A stretch of DNA of 33,971 nucleotides. Source: JAHEIJ01 sp040235565 (lineage in GTDB: Bacteria; Pseudomonadota; Gammaproteobacteria; UBA6429; Thiohalophilaceae). Below the pieces are notes generated by a model. The model did no database searches and had not been told where the DNA came from. It saw only the letters and a list, made by a program, of their open reading frames with translations. Shown in pieces: positions 15,699-23,063 of the stretch. Every line of letters starts with the position of its first letter. Within the stretch, counting starts at the first letter, position 1. The stretch lies in NCBI GenBank assembly GCA_040235565.1, contig JBECLA010000149.1:1-33971 (forward strand), in the 5' to 3' direction. Both the position numbers and the translations under genes were made by a program.

Positions 15699-17045
15699 CT
15701 AACCAAACAGATACACCGGCAGCCACAACACAATTTGCGGGAACGAGTAAACCAGTATCATGGCGATCAACACGATGCCCAGATAGGGCATGATGCCACG
15801 GAATATTTCAATGAGCTCAACCCCTCTCGGTGCCACCCCTTTCAGGTAATACGCCGCCATCGCCATTGGGGGGGTAAGGAATGAGGTCTGCAGATTAAGC
15901 GCAACCAGTACACCGAAGAACAAGGGATCAACCTGAAAGGTATCCAGCATCGGTAAAAAGATCGGCACAAAAATGATAATAATTTCACTCCACTCCAATG
16001 GCCAGCCCAGCAGGAAAATAATCAGCTGGGCAATGATCAGGAAGCCTACCGGACCGACATCCAGCCCAAGGATCCAGTGTTCAATCAGACCATGCCCACC
16101 AAGATAGGAAAACACGGACGCAAAGGTCCAGGAACCGACGAACAGCCAGCAAACCATGGCCGAGGTCCGCGCCGTGAGATAGACCGCCTCTTTCAGGCGC
16201 TGCCAGGTCAGCGCCCGGTAGATCCCAGCCAGTACCAGGCCACCAAACGAACCCACACCCGCGGCTTCTGCCGGAGTGGCGATCCCCGCCAGAATGGAAC
16301 CCAGTACCCCCATAATCAATACAAACAGCGGCACAAAGGAGGTCAGTAATTGCCACAGGATCATGCCGAAGGAAGGCACATCTTCTTCCGGTGGCTTGGG
16401 TGCCAGTTTAGGATTGAAAGAAGCGCGCGCTACAACATAGACCATATAGAGTCCCGCCAGCAGCATGCCGGGAAACAGGGCAGCGGCATAAAGACGTACG
16501 GGGGAAACCTGAGCGATTGCAGCGTAGACAATGAGCATAATACTGGGCGGAATCAGAATACCGAGTGTCCCCCCGGCACAGATCACACCTGTGGCGAGTT
16601 TGCGGTCATAGCCGGCCTTGAGCATGGCGGGGAGTGCCAGCAATCCCATCAGGGTCACAACAGCACCGATAATGCCCGAGGCGGTTGCGAAGACAGCACA
16701 AGTTGCGAGCGCGGCCACCGCCATCGAACCAGGCAAGTGCCTGGCGGCCAGTTGAATACTGAAAAACAACCGGTCGACAATATTGGCTCGCTCCACGATA
16801 TATCCCATGAACAGGAATAACGGCACCGCAACCAGCACATCGTTAGACATCACCGAAAAGGTATTCTGGACAAAGAGGTCAAAAATCCTGTTGTCGAAGA
16901 TGGTCTGCATGCGCTCCGGATCGTAATAGGCGTAGTACCCGAATCCGAGCCCCATGGCTATGAGGGTAAAAGCAATGGGAAATCCCAGCAGGACAATGCC
17001 GATAAACAGGCACAGCATCAGGATAGCAATTTGGGGATCCGTCAT
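15699..17045 (-). CDS. dctM: TRAP transporter large permease subunit (DctM family)
   Basis: DctM is the sodium-driven transport channel of tripartite ATP-independent periplasmic transporters. The 448-residue protein has about 12-14 membrane segments and family stretches such as SNDVLVAVPLFLFMGYIVER, SGIIGAVVTLMGLLALPAML and GVICAGGTLGILIPPSIMLI. The size is usual for the family. Its ATG overlaps the dctQ stop codon (ATGA), so translation is coupled. With dctQ and dctP it forms a complete TRAP system, probably for a 2-oxo or hydroxy acid judging from the binding protein. Confidence 0.96.
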   Translation of the reverse strand: MTDPQIAILMLCLFIGIVLLGFPIAFTLIAMGLGFGYYAYYDPERMQTIFDNRIFDLFVQNTFSVMSNDVLVAVPLFLFMGYIVERANIVDRLFFSIQLAARHLPGSMAVAALATCAVFATASGIIGAVVTLMGLLALPAMLKAGYDRKLATGVICAGGTLGILIPPSIMLIVYAAIAQVSPVRLYAAALFPGMLLAGLYMVYVVARASFNPKLAPKPPEEDVPSFGMILWQLLTSFVPLFVLIMGVLGSILAGIATPAEAAGVGSFGGLVLAGIYRALTWQRLKEAVYLTARTSAMVCWLFVGSWTFASVFSYLGGHGLIEHWILGLDVGPVGFLIIAQLIIFLLGWPLEWSEIIIIFVPIFLPMLDTFQVDPLFFGVLVALNLQTSFLTPPMAMAAYYLKGVAPRGVELIEIFRGIMPYLGIVLIAMILVYSFPQIVLWLPVYLFG

Positions 17046-17725
17046 TTATCTTCCCCTCTTTTACTTTCCTCCTGTTCTGTCGTTGTCAGGTCTTCTTCAT
17101 GAATTTTTTTCAAGTCATCATGCATTTTTATTTTTTTAGCCTCTTCTTTCATCAACTTCTCTTCATCCTCGTGTTGATGCATCAGCATGGTTTCCGTTTC
17201 CTCAACGTCATGCAAGCGTGGCGGCCATTCGCCAGTGCGCAAACAAATGACACAACGCCAGGCCTCAGCGATACCCTGCAGCAGAACCAGAAAACCGGCA
17301 ACGGGAATCAAGGTCTTGAAAAAATAGATTTGAACCCGGGCAGGGCTGCTCCAGCTTACTTCCTTGTATCGCCATGAATCGGCAGCAAAATCATAACCGT
17401 ACCAGATCAGCGCAAATACTCCGGGCAGAAGGAACAGGATATAGAGCGTCAAATCGATACCGGCCTGGCCGCGGGGAGGAAGAAGTCGGTGAAGCACATC
17501 ACCGCGAACATGACCATTTCGCGACAGGGTATAAGCCCCCGCCATCATAAACAGCGCGCCATACATCTGGACGCTCATATCAAACGCCCATACTGTTGGC
17601 GCGTTAAGAATATAGCGAACAAACACTTCGTAGCAGGTGGCGAAGGTTAACAACATGATACACCAGCCGAACGCCTTACCCATCCAGGCGCTGAGGCTGT
17701 CAATAAAAAAGAGAAAGGGATTCAT
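17042..17725 (-). CDS. dctQ: TRAP transporter small permease subunit (DctQ family) with charged C-terminal tail
   Basis: DctQ is the four-helix membrane partner of DctM. Residues 1-160 carry the four hydrophobic segments and family features (FVRYILNAPTVWAFDMSVQM, RNGHVRGDV). The protein is 227 residues, longer than the roughly 160-190 usual in the family. Residues about 171-227 are an unusual hydrophilic tail rich in Glu, Lys, His and Met (MLMHQHEDEEKLMKEEAKK), probably cytoplasmic and helical. The coding DNA of the tail is A/T-richer than its surroundings. It follows dctP by 111 nt, a gap with a strong hairpin, and overlaps dctM by 4 bp. Confidence 0.93.
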   Translation of the reverse strand: MNPFLFFIDSLSAWMGKAFGWCIMLLTFATCYEVFVRYILNAPTVWAFDMSVQMYGALFMMAGAYTLSRNGHVRGDVLHRLLPPRGQAGIDLTLYILFLLPGVFALIWYGYDFAADSWRYKEVSWSSPARVQIYFFKTLIPVAGFLVLLQGIAEAWRCVICLRTGEWPPRLHDVEETETMLMHQHEDEEKLMKEEAKKIKMHDDLKKIHEEDLTTTEQEESKRGEDK

Positions 17726-17768
17726 AGCTACTTCCAGAAAAAAAGGCCTGCAACAACTTTTACTGAAA

Positions 17769-17794
17769 GGGACGACGCTACCCAGCGCCGCCCC
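17769..17794 (-). terminator. Strong hairpin between dctP and dctQ
   Basis: GGGGCGGCGCT pairs with AGCGTCGTCCC (11 bp, two G-U pairs) around the tetraloop GGGT. It lies 42 nt after the dctP stop codon. Such a stem can stabilise the upstream dctP message or attenuate transcription, giving more binding protein than permease. No long U-run follows at once. Confidence 0.55.
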
Positions 17795-17836
17795 TTCCTG
17801 GTCCAGATCAATCGTTATACTGAACCCAGCAACCGG

Positions 17837-18994
17837 TTATACCGGCGAACCAAAGTAGTGCCTGTAAGCACCCTCGTAGTCTGGTGCATTGGTCAATTCA
17901 TAAGACCCTACCCGCTTCATCCAGGCTTTCTGGGATTCCACCACCTTGGCGAAGAACGGATCTTTCATGAATGGTACCAATACCTTGTCCCAGGCCTTGA
18001 GCTGCGCCGCCATAATGTCATTAGAAGTCCGGTGTACCTTGACCCCATGCTCTTTCTGCAGTGCAATCAGGTCATTGGAGTAACGATCCTGCGCTTTCCA
18101 GGACATATCTGCAGAAGCCGCCTCGGCAGCATATTTAATGATAGCCTGGTGTTCCTTCGACAAGGTATTGAACTTCTTGCGGTTGAAGATAATTTCAAAC
18201 GTTTCCTGGGACTGATGGAAACTGGCCAGGTAGTAGTCCTTGGCCACGTCCTGCATCCCGAAATCCTTATCTGAAGTCGGGTTATTGAACTCGGCCGCAT
18301 CGATCAGACCGCGTTCCATGGCCGGCTGAATTTCACCGCCCGGCAACTGCACCACCGACATGCCCATCTCCTGCATCACGTTGGCCGCAAGACCCACGGT
18401 GCGGTACTTCAGGCCCTTCATGTCATTTACGGATTTGACGTCCTTGCGGAACCAGCCCAGGGGCTGTGCCGGCATGGGACCGGAGAAAAAGCCGACGGTA
18501 TCCAGTTTCAGGATATTCTGGATCAGCTCATCATAGAGTTCCTTACCGCCACCGTAATGGATCCAGCCCAGCAGTTGATTGGCGGTCCAACCCCAGCAGG
18601 GGCCCGTGCCAAACAGTGAGGCGGCTGGATTTTTACTGTACCAGTAAGCAGTTACGTAGTGGGCACCATCGATGACCCCTTTGTGAACGGCGGTCTGTAT
18701 CTCTGCGGTTTTAACCACTGCGCCGACATCGAGATAATCGATTTTCAGAGAACCACCGGACATCTCGTTTACGCGTCTCACGTAATCGACAGCATATTCC
18801 TTGAAAATACCGCCACCCCAGGCACCCTGGAGCTTCAGTACCACCGGCTTGGCTGCCTTGGCGATCATGGGAAACCCGGCCGCGACTGAACCCGCTGCTG
18901 CAGCTGCAAGACCGCTTTTCAGGAACTTTCTCCGGCTGCTTGGATTGTCCTCTGTACCGACCACTTTCTCGTTTTTCTTCTCTGCGTTTTTCAT
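17837..18994 (-). CDS. dctP: TRAP transporter periplasmic substrate-binding protein (TakP-like), Tat-exported
   Basis: This 385-residue binding protein captures the substrate in the periplasm and delivers it to DctQM. Its N-terminus carries a twin-arginine signal, SRRKFLKSG at residues 20-28, followed by an Ala-rich helix and likely cleavage after AKA near residue 47. The mature part has the DctP-fold features GLKYRTVGLAAN, with the carboxylate-binding Arg198, and LPGGEIQPAMERGLIDAAEF leading into NNP. These resemble Rhodobacter TakP, which binds 2-oxo acids as calcium salts. A very strong AAAGGAGGAG ribosome-binding site precedes the ATG. It lies 167 nt after the hydroxyacid dehydrogenase. 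The ligand is inferred to be a 2-oxo or 2-hydroxy acid. Confidence 0.94.
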   Translation of the reverse strand: MKNAEKKNEKVVGTEDNPSSRRKFLKSGLAAAAAGSVAAGFPMIAKAAKPVVLKLQGAWGGGIFKEYAVDYVRRVNEMSGGSLKIDYLDVGAVVKTAEIQTAVHKGVIDGAHYVTAYWYSKNPAASLFGTGPCWGWTANQLLGWIHYGGGKELYDELIQNILKLDTVGFFSGPMPAQPLGWFRKDVKSVNDMKGLKYRTVGLAANVMQEMGMSVVQLPGGEIQPAMERGLIDAAEFNNPTSDKDFGMQDVAKDYYLASFHQSQETFEIIFNRKKFNTLSKEHQAIIKYAAEAASADMSWKAQDRYSNDLIALQKEHGVKVHRTSNDIMAAQLKAWDKVLVPFMKDPFFAKVVESQKAWMKRVGSYELTNAPDYEGAYRHYFGSPV

Positions 18995-19161
18995 GGATTG
19001 CTCCTCCTTTATAGTGGTTTTTACAGCTTAGTATATTTTTTCCGTTTGTATTGAACTAATTACCTCTCCTGTCCTGATTACCGCTCACTGAAGTCGAATA
19101 AATTAAACCTGAAAACCCTGCTGCTATGCTCACCGCCGCTGCTGGCCGTTCATCCCGCCGT

Positions 19162-20127
19162 TCAGACCAATCTGTCACGAGGTTCGTCCCCGGCGAGAAT
19201 GGCATCAAGATTATCCAGTGCCCGGAAACCCATCGCATCACGCGTTTCGCGAGTTGCGCTGCCAATATGCGGCAGCAGGAAGGTGTTTGGCAGTTCCTTG
19301 TAGCGGGGATCTATGTTCGGTTCATTGTTAAACACATCGAGGCCGGCAGCGAATAACTTGCCGGACTGCAAGGCCGCGATCAGCGCATCGTCATCCACCA
19401 CCGCACCCCGCGCCGTATTCACCACAATTGCCTCATCGGGTAATAACGCAATGCGTTCAGCATTGATCATATGGTGCGTTTCAGGTGTAGCAGGACAATG
19501 GATGGAGAGAAAGTCACAATGGGGCAAGAGCGCTTCGACACTATCATGGTAAATGGCACCTGCTTCCCGTTCTGGAGGAAGGCGGTGGCGATTATAATAA
19601 TGAATCTCCATGTCAAAGCCACGTGCCCGCCTGGCCATAATCTGACCAACCCGGCCGGCACCCAGAATACCCAGACGCTTGCCGGTGACCTGAATGCCCA
19701 GTTGATAGGTGGCGCTCCAGTCAGCCCAGGTATCGGTTCTTAACTCGGTTTGACCTTCGTAAGCCCGTCGTGCGGCACCAAGCAGACACAGCATGGCAAT
19801 TTCTGCTGTGGCATCACTGAGCACTTCCGGGGTATTGGTAACGGTAATATCGCGGGCTTTCGCCGCAGCCAGATCAATATGATCGTATCCCACAGAGAAA
19901 CTACAGATGGCGCGAATACTGTCAGGGAGTTGTTGAATCACTTCAGCGGTAAGCTTTTCAGTATGACAGGGAATGATGGCAGCCGCACCCGCTGCGAGCT
20001 CAATCAGCTCTTCGCTGGTATAGACTTTATCTTCCTTGTTGAAACGGGGATCGTAATCCCGGGTCAGACGATCTTCCACAGCTTGTGGGAGTTTACGAGT
20101 CACTAATACAACAGCTTTTTTGCTCAT
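19162..20127 (-). CDS. D-isomer-specific 2-hydroxyacid dehydrogenase (glyoxylate/hydroxypyruvate reductase-like)
   Basis: Members interconvert D-2-hydroxyacids and 2-oxo acids. The best fit here is reduction of glyoxylate to glycolate or hydroxypyruvate to D-glycerate. The 321-residue protein has Rossmann motif LGAGRVGQIMA (residues 155-165) and catalytic Arg240 (VVNTARGAVVD), Glu269 (VFNNEP) and His287 (LPHIGSAT). The residues after the second beta strand (YYNRHRLP) include Asn-Arg and no Asp, which suggests NADPH. It is the first gene of the minus-strand set ahead of the TRAP transporter, and it diverges from the GlcG-like gene. It may act on the acid that the TRAP system imports. Confidence 0.9.
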   Translation of the reverse strand: MSKKAVVLVTRKLPQAVEDRLTRDYDPRFNKEDKVYTSEELIELAAGAAAIIPCHTEKLTAEVIQQLPDSIRAICSFSVGYDHIDLAAAKARDITVTNTPEVLSDATAEIAMLCLLGAARRAYEGQTELRTDTWADWSATYQLGIQVTGKRLGILGAGRVGQIMARRARGFDMEIHYYNRHRLPPEREAGAIYHDSVEALLPHCDFLSIHCPATPETHHMINAERIALLPDEAIVVNTARGAVVDDDALIAALQSGKLFAAGLDVFNNEPNIDPRYKELPNTFLLPHIGSATRETRDAMGFRALDNLDAILAGDEPRDRLV

Positions 20128-20529
20128 GGATTGGAGTTGCCCTTGTGGATCAGGTAAACGCGCAGTTTTAAATTGGTTATTCTCTGTGCATTTCTCCAGT
20201 ACCTCATCAACTCAGCCGAAAAGAAACCATACTGTAAATGGGTGCCTGGAGGTATCGGTTGTTTGACGAAGTATTATCATTAGTTTCACTATATTTATTA
20301 ATATCTTCACCGATAATTGAACAGTTATTAATTGTTTTAAACTAGCATACTGAATCGAATTATGTTCCACAATATATAATCGTTTTCAGCATAAGAAATT
20401 AAAACTTATCACCAGCTCGCAATACAAAGTGACCTTGCTTGATTAACTCATGTTTCAGAATCTTCTAAATAAGTAATGCTTTGACACCCGTTTCCGTCTC
20501 ACAGGATCCCCAGGTTAGAGAATTTAACT
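20128..20529. promoter_or_regulatory. Divergent control region between the hydroxyacid dehydrogenase and GlcG-like genes
   Basis: This 402-bp stretch holds no credible gene and is strongly AT-rich in its middle (about 20265-20400). It contains a near-perfect 17-nt palindrome at 20320-20336 and a 14-nt sequence (20279-20292) that recurs with one mismatch in the mmsA control region. Both flanking genes probably start transcription here. I could not place a convincing promoter pair. Confidence 0.5.
20320..20336. promoter_or_regulatory. Near-perfect 17-nt palindrome, candidate operator
   Basis: AACAGTTATTAATTGTT is symmetrical about its centre except for one mismatched pair. It sits in the middle of the divergent gap, about 190 bp from each flanking start codon. 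Confidence 0.35.
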
Positions 20530-20970
20530 ATGAGTGAACTTACCCTGAAACAGGCCAATCAGTTAACCGAAGCTGTGCTTGCCATGGCACGTCAGATGAA
20601 CCTGCCACCTGTGGCTGTTGCCGTTCTCGATACCGGTGGCCATCTCAAGGTGTTGCAACGAGAAGATGGTGTCTCTTACCTGAGAGTACAGATCTGCCAG
20701 GCGAAAGCCTGGGGGGCACTGGGACTTGCCACCAATTCACGCAATCTGAAAGATCGTTATGAACAGGACATCATTCAGCAGGGCTTCATCAATGCCCTCA
20801 ATGCCATGTCCGACGGTAAACTGATTCCCCTTCCCGGTGGCGTCTTGATCTACGATGCAGCCGGACAGATAAAGGGAGCGGTGGGCGTTGCCGGTGCGGC
20901 ATCCGATGATGATGAGGCCTGTGCCATTGCCGGCATCAAGGCCATAAATATGCAGACTGATTTGAAATAA
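20530..20970 (+). CDS. GlcG/HbpS-family protein
   Basis: The 146-residue product matches the small GlcG/HbpS fold family. It starts with a helix (TLKQANQLTEAVLAMARQM), followed by PVAVAVLDTGGHLKVLQRED, and ends with the glycine-rich VGVAGAASDDDEACAIAG. Some members bind heme or cobalamin precursors, and others sit in glycolate (glc) or diol operons with unknown roles. No signal peptide is seen, so it is cytoplasmic. It is followed by an MFS transporter on the same strand and faces the hydroxyacid dehydrogenase. The glycolate-related name fits the surrounding glyoxylate-type enzymes, but its biochemical role is not established. Confidence 0.85.
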   Translation: MSELTLKQANQLTEAVLAMARQMNLPPVAVAVLDTGGHLKVLQREDGVSYLRVQICQAKAWGALGLATNSRNLKDRYEQDIIQQGFINALNAMSDGKLIPLPGGVLIYDAAGQIKGAVGVAGAASDDDEACAIAGIKAINMQTDLK

Positions 20971-21099
20971 CGACAAAGCCTGGCCAGATCGCACGGATGT
21001 CAACCGACTGAAGACGATAACACCAAGCAAACATCAGCCGTTCGCGATAACATTGCGTGTTGTCCTGATCCTCAACGCTGCTCATGCTTGAGAAGCACT

Positions 21100-22401
21100 A
21101 TGCCCACAACCACATATCCACCTCTGCGACTCGCCTGGACGATCTGGGGGCTGGGCGCCCTGTTCTATGTCATCGGTTTTTATCAGCGGGTCGCCCCGGG
21201 GGTAATGACGGTCGAACTGATGGCCGATTTCGGACTCAGCGCGGCCGCGTTGGGAAATTTATCCGCTTTCTATTTTTATAGTTATGTCGCGATGCAGGTC
21301 CCCACTGGTGTACTTGCCGATCACTGGGGACCCCGACGACTGTTAACTGCCGGAGCGGCCGTCGCCGGCATCGGTAGCTTTCTGTTTGCCCTGGCACCTG
21401 ACGTCTGGTGGGCCAATTCTGGTCGCCTCATGATTGGGGGATCCGTCGCGGTTGCCTTTGTCGGTATGCTCAAGCTCGCGGCACACTGGATGCCGCCCAG
21501 GCAATATGCCCTCGCCTCGGGCATGGCGCTTTTCTGTGGTGTCATGGGGGCGGTGTTTGCCGGTGTGCCCTTGCGTCTGCTGGTTGATGGCTTCGGCTGG
21601 CGCCCGGTTATGCTGATCTCCGCCATCGTCACGTGTGCCATCGCCGCGGGGATCTGGTGGATAGTCCGAGATGATCCCGGGGACAAGGGTTATACCAGCC
21701 ATGCCCTGGTTCACCGCGATGATCCCACGCAGATCCCGCCGGGTGTTCTGGCTGGAATCCGTGCGGTGTTACGTTATCGTAATACCTGGCTGCTTTATCT
21801 GGTGCCCGGGGCTGTGGTTGGCAGCGTCCTCACCTTTGCCGGTCTGTGGGGTGTCCCCTACCTCACCACGCACTACGGCATGGAGAACACCACGGCGGCA
21901 GCCGTCTGTTCGGCCCTGTTGGTGGCCTGGGCCATTGGGGGACCGGTCTTTGGCGGGTTGTCTGATTATCTGGGCCATCGCAAGCCACTGTATGCCCTCG
22001 GTTGCCTGGTACAACTTATTGGCTGGAGCCTCGTCCTCCTGCTGCCGACACTTCCCGTCTGGCTCCTGGTCTCGCTGTTGATCCTGATCGGCTTTTTCTC
22101 GGGCAATATGATCATCGGCTTTGCCTTTGCCAAGGAATCCGTACCGACCTACCTGGCTGGCACGGTGACAGGGATGGTTAACATGGGCGTGATGATGGGA
22201 CCCATGCTGCTACAACCAGGTGTAGGCTGGATTCTCGATCTGCGCTGGCAGGGAGAAATCGATCAGGGAGTGCGTATTTATACACTCGGGGCGTATCGCA
22301 GTGGCTTTAGCCTCATGCTTATCTGGCTTGTCCTCGCCTTGCTACTGATTCTGTTCACGCGCGAAACGCACTGCAAACAATTCCCCGCGAACAACACGTG
22401 A
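21100..22401 (+). CDS. Major facilitator superfamily transporter
   Basis: This 433-residue protein has about 12 membrane segments. It shows the MFS signature between helices 2 and 3 (GVLADHWGPRRLL) and a related loop in the second half (GGLSDYLGHRKPLYA). Its N-terminal region (FYVIGFYQRVAPGVMTVELM) is of the type found in putative sugar-acid or organic-acid permeases. The ATG at 21100 is chosen. A TTG four codons earlier is possible, and the ribosome-binding site is weak either way. It lies 129 nt after the GlcG-like gene and ends 27 nt before the 3' end of tRNA-Lys, which is transcribed towards it. The substrate is unknown. Confidence 0.88.
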   Translation: MPTTTYPPLRLAWTIWGLGALFYVIGFYQRVAPGVMTVELMADFGLSAAALGNLSAFYFYSYVAMQVPTGVLADHWGPRRLLTAGAAVAGIGSFLFALAPDVWWANSGRLMIGGSVAVAFVGMLKLAAHWMPPRQYALASGMALFCGVMGAVFAGVPLRLLVDGFGWRPVMLISAIVTCAIAAGIWWIVRDDPGDKGYTSHALVHRDDPTQIPPGVLAGIRAVLRYRNTWLLYLVPGAVVGSVLTFAGLWGVPYLTTHYGMENTTAAAVCSALLVAWAIGGPVFGGLSDYLGHRKPLYALGCLVQLIGWSLVLLLPTLPVWLLVSLLILIGFFSGNMIIGFAFAKESVPTYLAGTVTGMVNMGVMMGPMLLQPGVGWILDLRWQGEIDQGVRIYTLGAYRSGFSLMLIWLVLALLLILFTRETHCKQFPANNT

Positions 22402-22428
22402 ATAACATGATAAGACAAGGGAGGAAAA

Positions 22429-22504
22429 TGGTGGGCCGTATAGGAATCGAACCTATAACCAATGGATTAAGAGTCCACTGCTCTACCAATTGAGCTAACG
22501 GCCC
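22429..22504 (-). tRNA. tRNA-Lys (CUU)
   Basis: A 76-nt tRNA with encoded CCA. The minus strand starts GGGCCGTTAGCTCAATTGG, has anticodon loop CTCTTAA (CUU) and T-arm GTTCGATTC. It is the last of four tRNAs in the array. Its 3' end faces the catabolic block, with no gene between it and the end of the MFS transporter. Confidence 0.96.
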
Positions 22505-22569
22505 CCGGGAGTGAGGCGCGCTATTGAAGCACGCTGGGCGCCGGTTTGGCAACCCGGGGCAAGGTAAGA

Positions 22570-22646
22570 TGGGGTGGCTGATGGGACTCGAACCCACGAC
22601 GACTGGAATCACAATCCAGGGCTCTACCAACTGAGCTACAGCCACC
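22570..22646 (-). tRNA. tRNA-His (GUG)
   Basis: The minus strand reads GGTGGCTGTAGCTCAG with the His-specific extra G at position -1 (22646) opposite C73, anticodon loop TTGTGAT (GUG), T-arm GTTCGAGTC and encoded CCA at 22572-22570. Third gene of the Pro-Arg-His-Lys array. Confidence 0.97.
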
Positions 22647-22692
22647 ATTGAACCTGGCCATGACAGATATAATATATAGTATCTGTCAAATT

Positions 22693-22769
22693 TGGCGCGC
22701 CTGGCAGGACTCGAACCTGCAACCCTCGGCTTAGAAGGCCGATGCTCTATCCGGTTGAGCTACAGGCGC
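22693..22769 (-). tRNA. tRNA-Arg (UCU)
   Basis: A 77-nt tRNA on the minus strand starting GCGCCTGTAGCTCAACCGG, with anticodon loop CTTCTAA (UCU), T-arm GTTCGAGTC and encoded CCA at 22695-22693. Second gene of the array. Confidence 0.97.
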
Positions 22770-22827
22770 TTCACGGAAGGGTTTCTGCCCAGGCAATGCT
22801 ACCATTCTACTGCATCAACCGCATGTT

Positions 22828-22904
22828 TGGTCGGGGTAGAGGGATTTGAACCCCCGACATCCTGCTCCCAAAGCAGGCGCGCTACCAGACTGCGCTATAC
22901 CCCG
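22828..22904 (-). tRNA. tRNA-Pro (UGG)
   Basis: A 77-nt tRNA on the minus strand starting CGGGGTATAGCGCAGTCTGG, with anticodon loop TTTGGGA (UGG), T-arm GTTCAAATC and encoded CCA at 22830-22828. First gene of the array, 39 nt downstream of the promoter -10 box. Confidence 0.97.
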
Positions 22905-22943
22905 CTGTATCGGTCTGGCACCTGATACCGTGCAAGGTCGGCG

Positions 22944-22972
22944 ATAATACGCATCAGACCGCCAAAGGTCAA
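22944..22972 (-). promoter_or_regulatory. Promoter of the tRNA-Pro-Arg-His-Lys array
   Basis: The minus strand has TTGACC (22972-22967), a 17-nt spacer and TATTAT (22949-22944), then a GC-rich discriminator (CGCCG). This layout is typical of stringently controlled stable-RNA promoters. An 11-bp direct repeat, TCTGGCACCTG, lies on either side (22914-22924 and 22984-22994 on the plus strand). Confidence 0.7.
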
Positions 22973-23063
22973 TGATATAACCCTCTGGCACCTGGGGTCG
23001 AAGCGTGCGATCATGGTAAAGTTTTCCTTGTATCGCTCAATCTATTGCCGGAAACCGTTCACC

